A stretch of DNA of 64,000 nt from Cristatella mucedo (GCA_009760855.2 WPIO01000002.1:13822001-13886000), one strand, 5' to 3'; numbered from the stretch's first letter, positions 26,770-38,712 are shown. Program-made: numbers and translations. Notes: generated by a model from the letters alone, not told the origin.

Positions 26770-29700
26770 CACATGTCCACCATAATATAATTAGTATCGC
26801 GAGCATTAATGTACATCACATCAAAGATGGCATCCATGGCATCACTCCACCTGTTTTGTACAGGTATGAAAAACATCTAGAAAAAGATTAAAAAAAACGT
26901 TTTGCTGATGTGGTGTGGCTGGCCATGCAACACTAACCAATAAATGGTACTAAAACCGCGTAAACATGAGAGAAACCTTAGCAGCATCATGATTGGGAAT
27001 TACAGAGATGATTAACAGCCACTTTCGGTTTGCCGATATGCGAACGAAAGATGAAAGGTCCACTGATTACTTCAGCTTGCCATGTATCTTTCACGAACAT
27101 CTTGGATGAGATCGTGCATGCACAATTTAGAATCACAATAAAAAATTTTACAAAACAGTTACAGTCCTGGCTATCTCAACGTCTTTTTTTAAACTTAAAA
27201 GACCTTGACGATATTTCCTACAAGAAACCAACATCTCGTAATAGGTGCTTTATAAATGCTACCATTTGAAGCACCTCAAATTAGTGCCTGGTAGCCATGC
27301 TGATCGTGAACATGTGCAGCCCCCAGCCCCGAAAATCCCACCAGGTCATCGTAATGTGTCTGCAGCATAGCAAATTCTAACCTGGAATCTCTTTCAGTGC
27401 TCCAAGAATTAAATCTCTCTATTAAAGCCACTGCACGATGCAGTCCAGCTAACGACGTCCCGACCAAGCCAGATCCAGCCTACATAACATTGTCTTGAAC
27501 TTTCTAAAGCTACAAAATGGCTAGCTTGTCATATGGTCTTTCACTTGAAGTTCGATGCAGAAATGCACGCAAATTTCTGCTTCTTGCTTCTTATTGATGA
27601 AGAAGCTCAATACAGGACAGCCTTACAATTGCCGGTGAGCTAGTTTTGGCAGCAAAACTAGTAATGATTAGCCGTACTGGTAGCAGATGTCTGCACCTTC
27701 CTTTGAAGGAACTTGCTGCAAAAGTGTGACATCCCCGATGGCAAGCCTGGCAGGTATGCATCCACTCAAGGGAAGCAACTGCCTCTTATGATTAAAGAGA
27801 ACAGATAAGGGAGTGCATCCGTGGTGAGCCACCGTGGTGGGCCACATGCCCACATCAAAGGCCGCACCGAGCCAACCGCCCAACCACCCGCCGAGAGCGG
27901 GCACACACCAGTGGCCAAGAAGCAACAGGCACACACAACATCGGCCAAAGATTATAAATTACTCAGAAAGATAAGTTTTTCTGCACAACAGCCTTACAGT
28001 TGACCACAAAAAGTAATGCTTTTGCCAACAGATACATAACACAGTTTACCTGTTGGTTGCTTGGCAGCACAATAAGAAAAAGTTGAATAACTATAAATGC
28101 TAGCAAAAAACTTATCCAACTTTCAGCTATTTTGGAACGAGCAAAACAACAGGGTGCACGTGTCAATAATGGTATGTATATGGACAGAGGCAGAGTGCTA
28201 GGCCAGCATGTATATGTACTGAGGGAATAAGTTAGTCAAAGACCTTGAAAAGAGTAACAGAGTCATGCTGCTGCCACCACAAAGTATACTTGATTAATCT
28301 GTTCTGTAGATGCATTTAAAGCCAGTCATTTGAGTCAGTCATTTGATGTGTAACAAGCAAAAACAAGCACATAGCTGCCCAGCTTTATTGAATGCCATGT
28401 TTCGTAAACAAACACACACGAGCATGTGCTGTGTGTGAGAGCATGCATTCAGGTACGTGTAGGTGTGGAAGGGGTTAATAGGATGTCCTAAGTGCATTCA
28501 CCAGTGCCAAGAGTGATTCAGGAGTATCTGAGCTGATATATCTACTGTGATGTGCATGTTAAGTTCTAATGCAACCATACTTACATCTTGTCACAAAATT
28601 CTGGTTGCATTGCCGATGTGATTGTGCAACATAACTCTCGATGTATGTACATCTACTCTGGGTTTTTAGGCACGATATAATGCTTCAAAACACGATGAAC
28701 TCATGCCACTGTTGTTTCATTTTCAATTACAACTTGTTAAGTGACTTGTGACTGATGTTATCAGGGGGAGTTGCTTGTTAAGGCACAATGCACAGCCACT
28801 AGATTCTCTGAGCCACTGACTAATCCCTTCAAATGAGAGTGCTTTTTTATTACCAGCATGTATATTGTATGGCATATCTTGAACAAAATGAACGGACAGC
28901 AGAGCATATAACTAAATTTCACTGAGTACATATATTAGCATACAGTATGTGGATTTATACATCTGTGTATTTACACTTGTACATGTATACTTGGATGCAT
29001 TTATGCATCGAAACCTGTAATATCTTAGGCTAATTGACTCTGGAGAACACAATGCAAATTTGGAGTCGTTGCTCTGCCAATACATGATATCATTTCCATT
29101 GTTCTGACAATGCGGTGGGCAACTAGCCCTTTGGGCCTAAGTTGGTGCTTTACAAATCTAGATTCTTTGAGATAAGTATGCACAAGTTATTTTACCTACA
29201 TCCTGATAAAAGTTCTATATTTTATGTCACTAGCAATTGCACCAGCAAAAAGAAGGAATCACAGCAAATGACAAAATGAATTTCATAAAATCTTTTTAAA
29301 GTGGCCCGGAAACATGGAAACAACACTAAAGCACTATTGAATGAAACAAATTTACTCACAGTGACATATAATCTCTAGTTGATGCTCAATGGATCAAAAC
29401 TGTAGATCAGGATAGGCAGAAAGCTCGGACATACTGCAGAAACTGAGCAAAAGCTGCCAACTCCAGCTCACTTACTCCAACGGTATTGATTATTGATATA
29501 TGCACTTCAGACCCCACGATACTACCACGGCTTTCATCTTCGGGAAGGTACACAAGGAGTTCAGTTGAAGAGCAGTTTGTACTGCTGCTGCTGCACACGG
29601 CCAATCCACACACGCAGCATTGGCACTTCTTATTGGTGAAAGTGCCAAGCGGAGACTGGCAGATATGACAGCTTGTCGCTAGTTTCCAGCGCTAAAAATA

Positions 29701-32700
29701 AAAAGCGTACACACGGGATTCGCTGGACAGGATAAGGCAAGCTTCCGTCATTTTTTGTGAGCGGCCAACGCTTGAACTTGAAAGATTATGCCAGATTTAT
29801 ATAGCATGTATGCTAATCGATAAGTTATCGGGGCTGTGAATTCTGCAGAATTCGACAGAGTTCACAAGGTTGTGAGGCACTAAGAGCTCCACTCACCATT
29901 TGTCTCATATAGCCTCGGTCATGTATCGCTGATCACAAGGCAACCGATCCAATAACTATCTTAGGGAGTGCACGGAAATGCACATGATCATAACTAGGAT
30001 GCCGCCAATCGTGGATCAGAACTCAGTGCAAGAAGTCTACCGGTTCATGTGGGATCCTCCCATTGGCCAATGCATAAGCATAAACGCAGCTGCATTTCCA
30101 CAATTTAATAAGCTTGCTTTGAAAAATGTTGCTGGTAACAGATTTTTATTTGGATTGGAGCTCTGAGGTACAGCAAACATTTTTGTAGCACAAAGCACAT
30201 ATGCAAGAAAACAGCACTTCAGAACTCGTGGTACAACTTGATTTCATGACTTCTAAAAACTGATGCCCTGTTTGTGCACAATCAAACTCAAAAACTGTCT
30301 GCCCCAAACAGAGACAGCCCAAATAGGTTTGCAGACTTCAAAGCATGTTTTCTCAGCTGAAAACTTCTATTTAGCGACACGGGAACTGCTGCTGCTGCTG
30401 CTGCTCCTCAGCTGCAATAATTTCACCTAAATAACTTCATAAAATATCTTCAGCGCTTAACCTGCCTCAACAATCTTCGATATGGCTTCAGCAGTATTCG
30501 CAAAAAAAGTAATTCTCAAGCAGTTTATTTTCGTGACATCCTCAAACATCCATGACGTCTTTCATGGTATGGCACCTGACTTCAAAGCACAGCGGGAGAG
30601 TCCCATCTGCAGCTGTTTTCCACCTTGCCCTTAATGTTTATAGTTTGAAGCAGCTACAGCTAGTCAGTAACTAGTAGCAAAGGCACAGCTAGGGCACCAT
30701 CCGACCATACACAGCAAGTAACTATCGGGTGTGATGGATAGATGTGGGGCAGGATAAGAAGATCAGCCAGCATCCAAGAGAGCCTGCGAACCGATCTAGA
30801 GCCTGCAAAATCAACAACGAGTAAGTAGCTAATAAACAATGTGCAACACAGTAACGGTGAGCCTGGTGGCATGTTCAATGACGAAAAACCGAGAGTTTGC
30901 AAGTGAGCTTCGGATGCACATAAATAAAAGGCCGTGCACTCAGATACTCAGGATTACGCGATGAATTTATTTGAAAATATCTGTTCTCATTAATGTGTCT
31001 TTCGGTGCAAAGTAAGGTAATGTTTTGGCACAGATAGCCATTCTAGATGGTGAAAGACCAATGCATTCAGAAATATGCAATCATATATGTAACATGGAAG
31101 GAGAACAATCATTATGATTGCAAGACCCATTAAGACCGACGCTGAAACACTGTGGGCATGAGCATGGTTTGGGAAAAGGGTAGCACTAAATAAAAAAAAT
31201 TGGATCGAGCCTTCAGCTTGTATGCATATGAAGTCTGGAGCTCTTTTGCGGCTTCGGTTATTATCAGAATGACCCTTAAATTCTCAGTGCAAAGACGCAC
31301 GTGTTTCGATCAGCTTTCCCTTTGCTCCAATGAAGTTGGTCTCTATTATATTTTATTATTTATTTATTATTTATTTATTATATTTCTTTATTATATTTTA
31401 TTATTTATTATAATGAAGTAGTCTTTATTCGTTATACACACGCATGATACACAAGCATGATTTTATGCATGTTGCTACACAGAGGTCTTATTAAACCGTG
31501 GCTATAAAAAACTTCATGTTTCCTCTAGCATGCTGACATAAGAATAATACTTGCTTGCTGTTGCATGCTTGATACTGTGCACGTACCCAGCTCACGGGTA
31601 TTGATTCTATTATTGTTATTACAGAACAAAGTGTGCAACCATGCAGCACCAAGCACCGTGACGAGAATCTGAAGGTGTGAGTGGATATCGCAGAGCACTT
31701 AGGTTGACGAATACTACAGTGACAACTGTTAGCCGGCTCACGAGCTCCTTATTATTATTTGTTAGGCCAATGTCTCTTAAGCTGACCTATGACGAAGCCA
31801 CAGCAATAACAGGCACACGATCTTGGAAGCTATTGACGCAGAAGTCAGTGTCAACTTCTCACAATTTTGACTCACCTAAGGTTTCATCACATTATAACAG
31901 TCTAGAAATACCTCGTACAAACCTTAAATTCTTTGGTGACCGTGCATTTAGTCTGTATGCTCCCAAAGCCTGGAACTCCCTCCCGACCTGCGTCAGAACA
32001 TCCCCTGACCTGACCATATTTAAAAGGAACTTAAAAGCACACCTATTTAGGACAGCATTTAGTGGGTCCCTGTAATTCGTCCTTCACGTGCTTATGCGTG
32101 CAGACACTGTGCATGCTGCCACTAACCACATTTGCATGCTGACCCTGTGCATGTCACCCCTAACCATGTTATTCATTTTGTTTGTTTTTCAAGCATGATT
32201 TTACTCACCATTCAATTGCATTTCCCTTTGAAGCAAATGTAAAGCGCCTAGAAAGAGATTAAGTTCTCTGAGGGCGCTATATCAAGTACATTATTATTAT
32301 TATTATTATGCTAGGCACAACCACGCTATCGGTACTGTGAGTGTTCGAATAAAAGAGAAGCAAATGCATATGCAGTCGTCAATAGGATATTTTACAGAAA
32401 CATGAGCCGCCTGAGTAAGATGTGCACAGAGGCAAGCTCTTTAGCCCCTTGGGAAAAAATTGTTACACAGGTGCAATATTTTGCAAGAGCCCGAATCTCG
32501 GTGTCGAAGGCGTACAGCCGGGAAGCACTTAAGAGTCAGTCTAAAAGAAGATTAGTGGCACTTCCAGTCGTAAGTCTGAGTGTGAGGCTGAGTGTTCACT
32601 TGACGGGGCCTGCCCAAAGGGTCATAAAACCGCCTAGTTACAAATAATTGCCAGCCGTCCACTGAAAAACACAATCCAGGAGGCGTGCCGGAAGGGGTCT

Positions 32701-33955
32701 TCAGCATAAATCCCGGAAAGGGTCTTTTGCCTCCTACAAAATTGTTTCAGACCCAGCTTTTTTGGCTACATAAAAAGTATTAGCCAGAGAATAAGCTTGG
32801 AAATACCAGACGAATGTGTGCCATCCGATGGACTATTTGAGCCACTGGAGCCAGTCTGGGTAGGCATCATCCTGATAGTCAATCACCCCCGAAGGGGCTA
32901 CTGGGCTTAGAGAACTGCTCCAGAGGGTGCTCTCAGCAAGCAGGACAAAGGGCTTGGCTTCGATCCGGGCAGCCAGGGCTGAAGTGGCCTCAGCCCTTCA
33001 AGACAGCTCCGGCCGTGACTAGGGTACCCATAATGGCTGCAGGTCGGCATCGATGAGCTTCTACAGCTGATGCTATGTGGTAGCTGGTGATGCACGATCG
33101 ACCAGTGTTTGTGCACACATCAATCAAGGGGGAGGGTGATGGACAGCACCATTGAGACACTCATAAGATGATCTCGTTTGTTCTGCAACATGCTGCATCA
33201 GACCGTTAATGCCAATCGTGTTCCTGTCTTTGTTCTATATGTCTAAGCTGTACCGACCAAAACTACCTTAACCGATGCTGACTCCCAGAGCCTCAGCAAG
33301 CTTACAGCAACAGCAGTGCTGCAGCAACTTTGAAAATTCCTTTGCACAGCTGCCAAACACAAGACACTGCCCAGATGGTTCAACAGCCACAAAAATGAAA
33401 TTGGTACCACGAGAAATGCACGCGAGTCTTCAGAGATATCTAGAACATTCAGCCAAAACTAACAGCAAGTTTTCTTGGTTCTTGGCTCAAAGGTAAGAAA
33501 ACAAAATGTAACTCATTGTATACAGCTCTGAGAGCCGAATCTCTATCAAAGTGCTTAACATAAGCCACATGGCTCGAGTCTAAGGCCTTGGTTATTACAG
33601 GCAGAGCATCTCAGCCCTGGGTCAAACCACCTGAGCAGCTATGATCGCACTTTCCGATCCAGATAGTGGATTCGAATCCTACAGCAAGCCACTCTTTCGT
33701 GACTGATGCAACAGGGGACTGCTACTAAAGCTCTTCTACCACTATAAGCTGCTAAATCACCTGCTATTTTTAGTATGCTTTCAAATATGACTACTTGCAA
33801 CCATTACACATACCAAAGCAGCGTGTGGTGGAGCATCCCAGGCTGGCCGAATGACGTCTCCAACGAATGTACTGATGACCTTGGCCAAAGCCCCAGATCC
33901 ATTCACCTCCATTAGGAATCCGTCGCCAATGCGCTTTCTTGCTTCGTCGATGCTC
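20074..33955 (-). CDS. unnamed multi-exon gene, degenerate FYVE finger plus helical C-terminus
   Basis: Minus-strand gene assembled from splice sites and phase. Exons in reading order: 33814-33955, 29476-29691 (FYVE-like finger), 27342-27479 (less sure), 26781-26876 (left edge unsure), 26011-26088, 25551-25664, 25354-25449, 25153-25260, 24789-24905 and 20074-20550 with the stop. Every exon except the first listed is a multiple of three with phase 0 ends, so all join in frame to about 525 residues; the 5' end is not found. FYVE domains bind phosphatidylinositol 3-phosphate on endosomes, but this one lacks several zinc ligands, so binding is doubtful. The rest is mostly amphipathic helix, with DLNDLLSQHIAFIMKLKAL and YQETMSRYRRLRSAVEDV. 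That may be coiled-coil or BAR-like, which is a guess. I cannot name the family. The exon chain could also include two genes, since no transcript joins the finger to the C-terminus. Confidence 0.7.
21525..21720 (-). mobile_element. L2-like LINE 3' fragment
   Basis: Reverse complement of the L2 tail: aattgataaagcaccctcgg, tctctttctaggcacttgac, then aacatggttaggggtgacat and cagcatgcaagtttggttag, the same order as at 3480-3650 and 12400-12570. The terminal ATT repeat is lost here. Confidence 0.75.
22196..22256. repeat. (TA)n microsatellite
   Basis: About 60 bases of TA repeats with one TAATATAA interruption. Confidence 0.95.
22745..22995 (-). mobile_element. L2-like LINE C-terminal fragment
   Basis: Plus-strand words gtcgggagtgagttccaggc and gatctgaaagtatgtgcaga, and minus-strand peptide LLPIKQCIDFKVLHILSDPF, match the L2 C-terminus (LPVKQWIDFKVLSLTFR). 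Diverged and truncated at both ends. Confidence 0.75.
24789..24905 (-). CDS. unnamed gene, penultimate exon
   Basis: 39 codons, phase 0 to 0. Acceptor ttgcag, donor gtaagc. Begins AKCSFYQETMSRYRRLRSAV and ends EKIQAAVDLK. A basic-amphipathic helix followed by an acidic turn. Confidence 0.82.
25153..25260 (-). CDS. unnamed gene, internal exon
   Basis: 36 codons, phase 0 to 0. Acceptor atctgtgcag, donor gtagat. Reads IDLNDLLSQHIAFIMKLKAL, then SPPAGMLTQLVKAVVQ; long helices with heptad-like leucines. Confidence 0.82.
25354..25449 (-). CDS. unnamed gene, internal exon
   Basis: 32 codons, phase 0 to 0. Acceptor tatctgtag, donor gtaagc. Starts YEQLVTALGCGTGSTAKPTS and ends NAQALAKSQ, so a Gly/Ser/Thr linker sits between two helices. 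Confidence 0.8.
25551..25664 (-). CDS. unnamed gene, internal exon
   Basis: 38 codons, phase 0 to 0. Acceptor atttctttag, donor gtaagg. Starts LASYQAQTSDKGLFVADLVG and ends SAATAALAT. Confidence 0.8.
26011..26088 (-). CDS. unnamed gene, internal exon
   Basis: 26 codons, phase 0 to 0. Acceptor gtgttttag, donor gtaagg. Starts SPSTEPKLSKYLRICITCCT and ends EWKTQQ. Confidence 0.78.
26306..26472 (+). repeat. tRNA-derived SINE, family A
   Basis: Head gggccgtgatagccaaagag, perfect box B GGTTCGAATCC at 26356-26366, body tgcatgcagtgatgacaacc, tail actaaatcagctcac and an AT-rich end. It lies in an intron of the minus-strand gene. Confidence 0.75.
26740..26769. repeat. (CA)n microsatellite
   Basis: Fifteen CA dinucleotides, very near the donor side of the candidate exon at 26781-26876. 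Confidence 0.95.
26781..26876 (-). CDS. unnamed gene, candidate exon with uncertain donor
   Basis: After acceptor ctttttctag the frame reads MFFIPVQNRWSDAMDAIFDV and onward. Two donors are possible on the minus strand: gtggac (exon 26781-26876) or gtgatg (26820-26876). Both give a length divisible by three and join in frame to the next exon. Both donors are weaker than those of its neighbours. Confidence 0.5.
27342..27479 (-). CDS. unnamed gene, candidate exon
   Basis: After acceptor gttatgtag the only open frame begins AGSGLVGTSLAGLHRAVALI and continues ERFNSWSTERDSRLEFAMLQ. Using donor gtggga gives 138 nt, phase 0 to 0, ending HYDDL. A stronger donor, CAG|gttaga, would give 98 nt and break the phase pattern, so I prefer the longer form. 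Confidence 0.5.
29476..29691 (-). CDS. unnamed gene, degenerate FYVE-type zinc-finger exon
   Basis: 72 codons, phase 0 to 0; acceptor tatttttag, donor gtaagt. Starts RWKLATSCHICQSPLGTF, then NKKCQCCVCGLAVCSS and LLVYLPED. Aligned with the FYVE signature R-R-H-H-C-R-x-C-G-x-x-x-C-x-x-C, the segment reads K-K-C-Q-C-C-V-C-G-L-A-V-C-S-S-S. Cysteines 1-5 are in register, the sixth is serine, and no CxxC pair follows for ligands 7 and 8. The phosphoinositide-contacting His pair is replaced by Cys-Gln. The W-x-x-D motif is lost but a Trp remains before CxxC. PI3P binding is therefore doubtful. Confidence 0.72.
31895..32309 (+). mobile_element. L2-like LINE 3' end, well preserved
   Basis: ORF C-terminus LEIPRTNLKFFGDRAFSLYA, then WNSLPTCVRTSPDLTIFKRN and HLFRTAFSGSL with its stop, then the complete 3' UTR ending aagtaca plus (TTA)n. 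It matches the 3' end of copy B at 55.6-56.6 kb closely. Confidence 0.9.
33625..33770 (+). repeat. tRNA-derived SINE, diverged
   Basis: Box B-like ggattcgaatcc, body tactaaagctcttctaccac and tail gctgctaaatcacctgc. Weak head. Confidence 0.5.
33814..33955 (-). CDS. unnamed gene, most 5' exon supported
   Basis: 142 nt; acceptor ttgacttag, donor gtatgt. One base completes a split codon, then SIDEARKRIGDGFLMEVNGS, GALAKVISTFVGDVIRPAWD and APPHAAL. Phase 0 end joins the FYVE-like exon directly. A second frame is also open but gives a Trp/Arg-rich peptide unlike a globular protein. Its start phase means a further upstream exon must end with two extra bases; I did not find it. Confidence 0.6.
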
Positions 33956-34015
33956 CTAAGTCAAGTGATGAAAATTAGCAGCAAACCAGCTTGGCACAGA
34001 GGTATTTGCATGTGA

Positions 34016-34200
34016 GCCGTGATGGCACACTAGCTAAGGTGATTGTTTTTCCAGACCCCGGGACCAAGGTCGTGGGTTCGAATCCTGCAGTCGGCGATTC
34101 GTTATCGCAGCTGCAAGCGGTGGTTATGGCCCTAAAGGCTCTTCTGTCGCGATACAAAAGAAGCTGTTAAAATCAGCTACTACTAATTTATTTAAAAAGC
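34016..34200 (+). repeat. tRNA-derived SINE, family A
   Basis: Head gagccgtgatggcacactag, perfect box B GGTTCGAATCC at 34075-34085, body gcaagcggtggttatggccc, tail tgttaaaatcagctactac. It is very close to the 2661 copy. Confidence 0.78.
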
Positions 34201-34255
34201 CTGCACAAGCATACACTCAACCAACTAACCAACCAACTAGCCAGCCCACCTATGC

Positions 34256-34267
34256 ACACACAAACAC

Positions 34268-34311
<44 letters not shown>
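34256..34311. repeat. (CA)n microsatellite
   Basis: About 55 bases of CA repeats with early interruptions. Confidence 0.95.
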
Positions 34312-34318
<7 letters not shown>

Positions 34319-37300
34319 CACTCAATCGATATCTTGCTAAGGAGGAGTCCAAAGTAAAGTCACTGATCTCAGCAGTGCTTTTAAGTGGCTAACAAAAAGC
34401 TAGAGGGTTGGTCCAAAAACTTCGCTCATCCAGGCGTTTAACTGACTGCTGATCAACCAGATTTCCCTAAAACCCATAAGTTAACAGTTGTAAAAAGAAA
34501 ATCGTGTGTGCTACCACGTTTAGTATTTTTACCACGTTCAAGAACATGCAAACTGACCCTGTTTTGCAGGACTTGGCTGGATTTATGGCTTTTGGCATAG
34601 TTGCCATGTTCGAAGGATATTATTAAGAAACACTTATGACCAGTAAGAAGTAATATTTACTACATGCACCAAGTATACCCCTCTCTCAAATTAAAAATAG
34701 ATCTCAAAAACCATGTCAGGAATTCTCTCAGCAATCCTCTAGGGTTAAAACCATGGTTTTGTGAGCATGCACTACCAAAGGTTGATGCGGTTGGAAACCA
34801 TGCAAGATATTGATAATACATAGAAAATAAAACCACCTACCTGCATCTCTGACAACGAATGAAAGAATTATTGTCAACTTTTTATTAGGTCTTAACTTTC
34901 TTCATTTGGTAATTGCGCCTACTAAATTGAGCTAACTTCTCATAATCTCAATGGTAACGTTTTAACGATATTCAAAAAGATTTCTGTAACAGTATTATCA
35001 TATTACAGAGCTCTTTTTCATTGCAAAACGTAGTTGGCTGGTTTTTTACTCTAACAGTACAACCGATTTCTTGCATAGTCTTAAACTAGGTCTCACCTAG
35101 GTCTTCACATGGTCACGACAAGGTGTCTCTCAGCCTTGGCCGTTGCTGAAAAAGTACCCGACACAGTCGTTGAGATAAACGTTTTTTGTGATGGGATCCT
35201 CGGCACATCCAAACACTCTCACTGTTCCGTGTTCTGAGAGTGATACCAAAAACTATGCTTAGAAAATTCTAACTGTTTTCGAACTCAATAAAAATAGCCA
35301 ATCACATAGATGTTGCATGTTTTCGCATCAATTAGGCTAAACAGCATGGCTAAACGAACGATTTACAACATTTACCGAGTAAATGTTGGAAATGAGAAAG
35401 CAGTAAATTTTACTGCTTCCTCATATTGATCCTAACTTGCGGTAGTACTTTTCTGAATTGCCCTCATAAAGCACTGCAATTTTTTAGATTCCCATTGACC
35501 TCCAGTGCAAGCAAAGTTTTTGTGCATGAGTACTGCATATCATAGTTTCGAGGAAGTTTGGCACTTTGACAGTGGTACTGAGGTAAGCAGAGTAAAACTT
35601 ATAAATTCAGGTTACAGAGTGTGGTGGCCAGGAGTGACGGTGAGCACAGCTCTCAGATGCACTCACCGTTGCCTGTTATCTAAGACACTGTAAGTCTGTG
35701 AGGGAGCGATCGGCATCCAGGAAAAGCCGTTCACGAGCATACAAACAAAAGTAAAGGGAGGGCTGCCAGAGCTGTCTCAGCTGAATTCGGCCAAGTTCCC
35801 TGTCTATATTTGGGCTCTCGATCTCAGCCATATTGTTTTGAGGCTGTGCTGGTAGCTCAACTACATTGCACTACATGCAACTACCTTGACCATTCTCCTA
35901 GCTTTCACTTCCTATGAAAGAGTGTATGTGGTATGCACAGGCATGTGTGCACTCACCTGTGTACGTGTGTCGGTGTGTGTGCACGAGTGCAAAAAAGAGA
36001 GATGGGAGACGGAGTTTAGTATCAAGGGCCAGATCTGGTTAGAAGATTGACATTGTCGTGCCAGTCTCGAAGAAAAGATTGGTCCTCGCCTAAGTCCTCG
36101 ACGAACGTCTTTGCCTGTTTTCAGCTCGACGAAATTGACTAAAATGCTGAGTGGAAGATGAAGGTTCGCCATAAAGAATTGCTTACGGTTTCTACTGCAG
36201 TAAATTAACCGCATAATTAAGTGCATACGATGGGAACATGAGCAGGGTCTCTATAAGAGGCCGCCAGGCAGAAGATCTGCTGTGGACATGCTGCAGGAGC
36301 AGCAGGGGCTTAGCATGAGCTGCAGCTTTGAGCCAGGTAGGAAAGGGCATGCCAACCTCCGTGATTGATTGCTGGGGGGGAGGTCAAGGTTCAGCTCCCT
36401 TAAAAGGTAAACCTCACACCAAGTTCCTGGCTACACCAGTGGCAGGCCATGATGAGTTGATAGATAGTTTACATTCCCTGGAGCCGGAAGCTCTGATCTG
36501 GGATGGGCAGGCTAAGTAGGCCTGAGCCCCGTGGCTGGAGGGCTGGCTGCGGTGGCCGCCCAGACCAGCCTTTGTGATGCATTCTCGGTTAGGTAGCAGT
36601 GGTACGAGTGCCTCGTTTGACTGCTATGAGGGCTGCATGTTTAGCAGCAGCTCTCCTGCCTTTTCCACGGTGGTGCAGCCTGCTAGCAAATAGAGTTGCC
36701 GGCTCTATGTGATGGGGGAGAAAGGGCCTGATCTGCATATGCAACCATCCATCACGAAGCATCTTCTGGAAATAGCTGAATTAACCGTGCACAAGTAAGC
36801 TCTCTCTCCAACCAGGATAGGGGCGTTGAGGGGTGGGGCAAGATACCTCAACTCTATGATCGATTCATTAAGGCCAGCTTTGACCTAGCAGCTCCGCTGA
36901 GAATGAATAACTAGATTTGCAATTGTGCTGTTACCTACGAATGTGCTACCTACGGCTACATAAAAAATACATCATACTCACGGAAGACTGATCCGGGTCC
37001 CACATAAATTACCTTGTAGAGGTGAGGAGTGACATAAAAAAAAGTCATTAAGTGGTGTACTGCAGCATCGAATTCAATGTGGTTCAAGCTTAAAACAAGA
37101 AATCTCAGACTCAGATTTTAGCTTACCGTCGATGTCGACAAAAAACTCTGCGCAGGCTAGTCTGCAGAGGGAGGGCCAAAGACTAGCCTGAGCTGAGCAG
37201 GGCAGAGGCAGCACACATGACAGCAGCCGTCGTCGTAGATGCTCTATCGGCTACATCGGCAGCCAGTTAAGGCATAGGCACAAGTGGTTAAGCTAAACCT

Positions 37301-37470
37301 GCCTATCTGCTCTTGAAAAATCTTTTGCATTGGTACAAAGGCAGTACCACAGCTGGTCCAGAGTGGCACTCTTTGTGAACAAATATAATGACTTTCCTTT
37401 GTCTTCCTCTGCCTCATCGAACTACTCCCAAGTGAAAGCACATGCTAGCACTGTGGCTAATGCAGCCCGA
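34312..37470. other. no gene or repeat recognised
   Basis: About 3.2 kb with no ORF of coding character and no repeat family that I recognise. The strand carries short microsatellite-like TG words near 35940. A minus-strand mini-exon is possible near 36989-37019 (acceptor ctctacaag, donor gtgagt) but its phase fits neither neighbour, so I do not call it. Confidence 0.5.
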
Positions 37471-37479
37471 AGCCTTCTC

Positions 37480-37740
37480 TAGGATGCGAGCTCGCATCGT
37501 CCACTCCTGGGCTTCCAGTCGCCTTCATCTTTTCTCGCACTAAGTAGACATTTTTTTAGGCGATCTGCCCAGCAGTTGGTATGGACCGAAAGTCTGGAAC
37601 TAGCTTCTGGCTTCAATCATTACCTGCTATGATTTTCTATCGCGTAAGACTCAGCTAAAGATGCATCTGTTACACTCAGTCTTGTCTTTATCTAGAGCTG
37701 GAACTAGTCTTGTTTGCACCTTTGCAATCTGCATGCGACT
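37480..37740 (+). mobile_element. LINE ORF C-terminal fragment, third type
   Basis: The plus strand reads YGPKVWN, a stop, LLASIITC and TQLKMHLLHSVLSLSRA. The G-P-K-V-W-N then Q-L-K-x-H-L pattern is the usual C-terminus of L2/CR1-group LINE ORFs, but the DNA is unlike the two families seen elsewhere here. Contains at least one stop. Confidence 0.6.
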
Positions 37741-37959
37741 TACCTGCGTGCTACTCAGTACATGCTAAATAGCCAGAGGTCTCATTAGTCGGTGGCCCTG
37801 AGTGCACTATCGTGAGCTTTAGTGTGCATACTAGCTAAAGCATAACGCTTGGTTGCTTTTGCTTGCTCCTCAAAGCATGATGTCGTGCACCTCATCAACA
37901 CTTGATTATTGATTCTCTTACCAGAGGTGTAAAAGTGCCTGGATAGAGGAGATTTAGCT

Positions 37960-38100
37960 CTCTTTATGCTGTCCTGGTTTGGCCCAGGGGTGATGCACTC
38001 CCCTTTGACGACCGAGGTAATGGGCTCGAGCCATGTGGCATGTGTAAAGCACCAGGATAGAGACATATAGCTCTCATAGGGCACTATCCAAATAATATAT
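37960..38100 (+). repeat. SINE with LINE-like tail
   Basis: tRNA-like head ttggcccaggggtgatgcac, a degenerate box B gggctcgagcc, then a tail gtgtaaagcaccaggataga and tctcatagggcactatcc that mimics the L2 3' end. Confidence 0.5.
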
Positions 38101-38649
38101 ATTTTGTGGCACTATACGAACTATCAATTATTACTAATGTTCTTATCATTTTTATAAAGCAAAGGTAGGCACTTTCTTAGTGCGGAGAGATAGCCCTCAG
38201 GATAACACAGACGCCATAGCATTGCAAACAAAGCTTCAGGGAGCTCAGAGCTGCTGCTGGCTGCCACTCTGCTCAAACCTTGTCTGTCCAGCACCGATGG
38301 TCTTTGAAAGCACAGAAGGCTGCTGCCTACCAAGCCACGTATCCACACTCTAATACCATTAGCCTTCCCTCAATAAGACATGAATAGTTCACTGTGCAGC
38401 TGGTGCAGCCAGGCACTTCACGAGCCAAGCAGACCTCCAAGCCCGACACCAGCGAATGCAAGGCAAGCCCCGTGGACCAAACGCCTTCATGCAGACAATT
38501 GCCGCCCAAAGCAACAGCCACACTAATGCAATCTTCAAAATGTACTCAGTAGGTAGACGTCTGCTAGCACTGGGCCACTCGGCCAGGGAAGCCAATCCAT
38601 TCGAGCAGCTCAAAAGGGTAGCAGAGGCCGAGGCAAGATCAGCAGGAAG

Positions 38650-38652
<3 letters not shown>

Positions 38653-38712
<60 letters not shown>

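Larger units (their letters stand above)
29692..33813 (-). other. intron of the unnamed FYVE-like gene
   Basis: 4.1 kb. Holds a short GCT/AGC run at 30389-30409, a TTATT-rich stretch (31345-31420), an L2 3' end (31895-32309) and a SINE (33625-33770). No additional exon is recognisable. Confidence 0.55.

Noticed and set aside
36989-37019. 31-nt mini-exon on the minus strand encoding VIYVGPGSVF
   Set aside because: Good-looking splice sites, but the phase does not fit either neighbouring exon.
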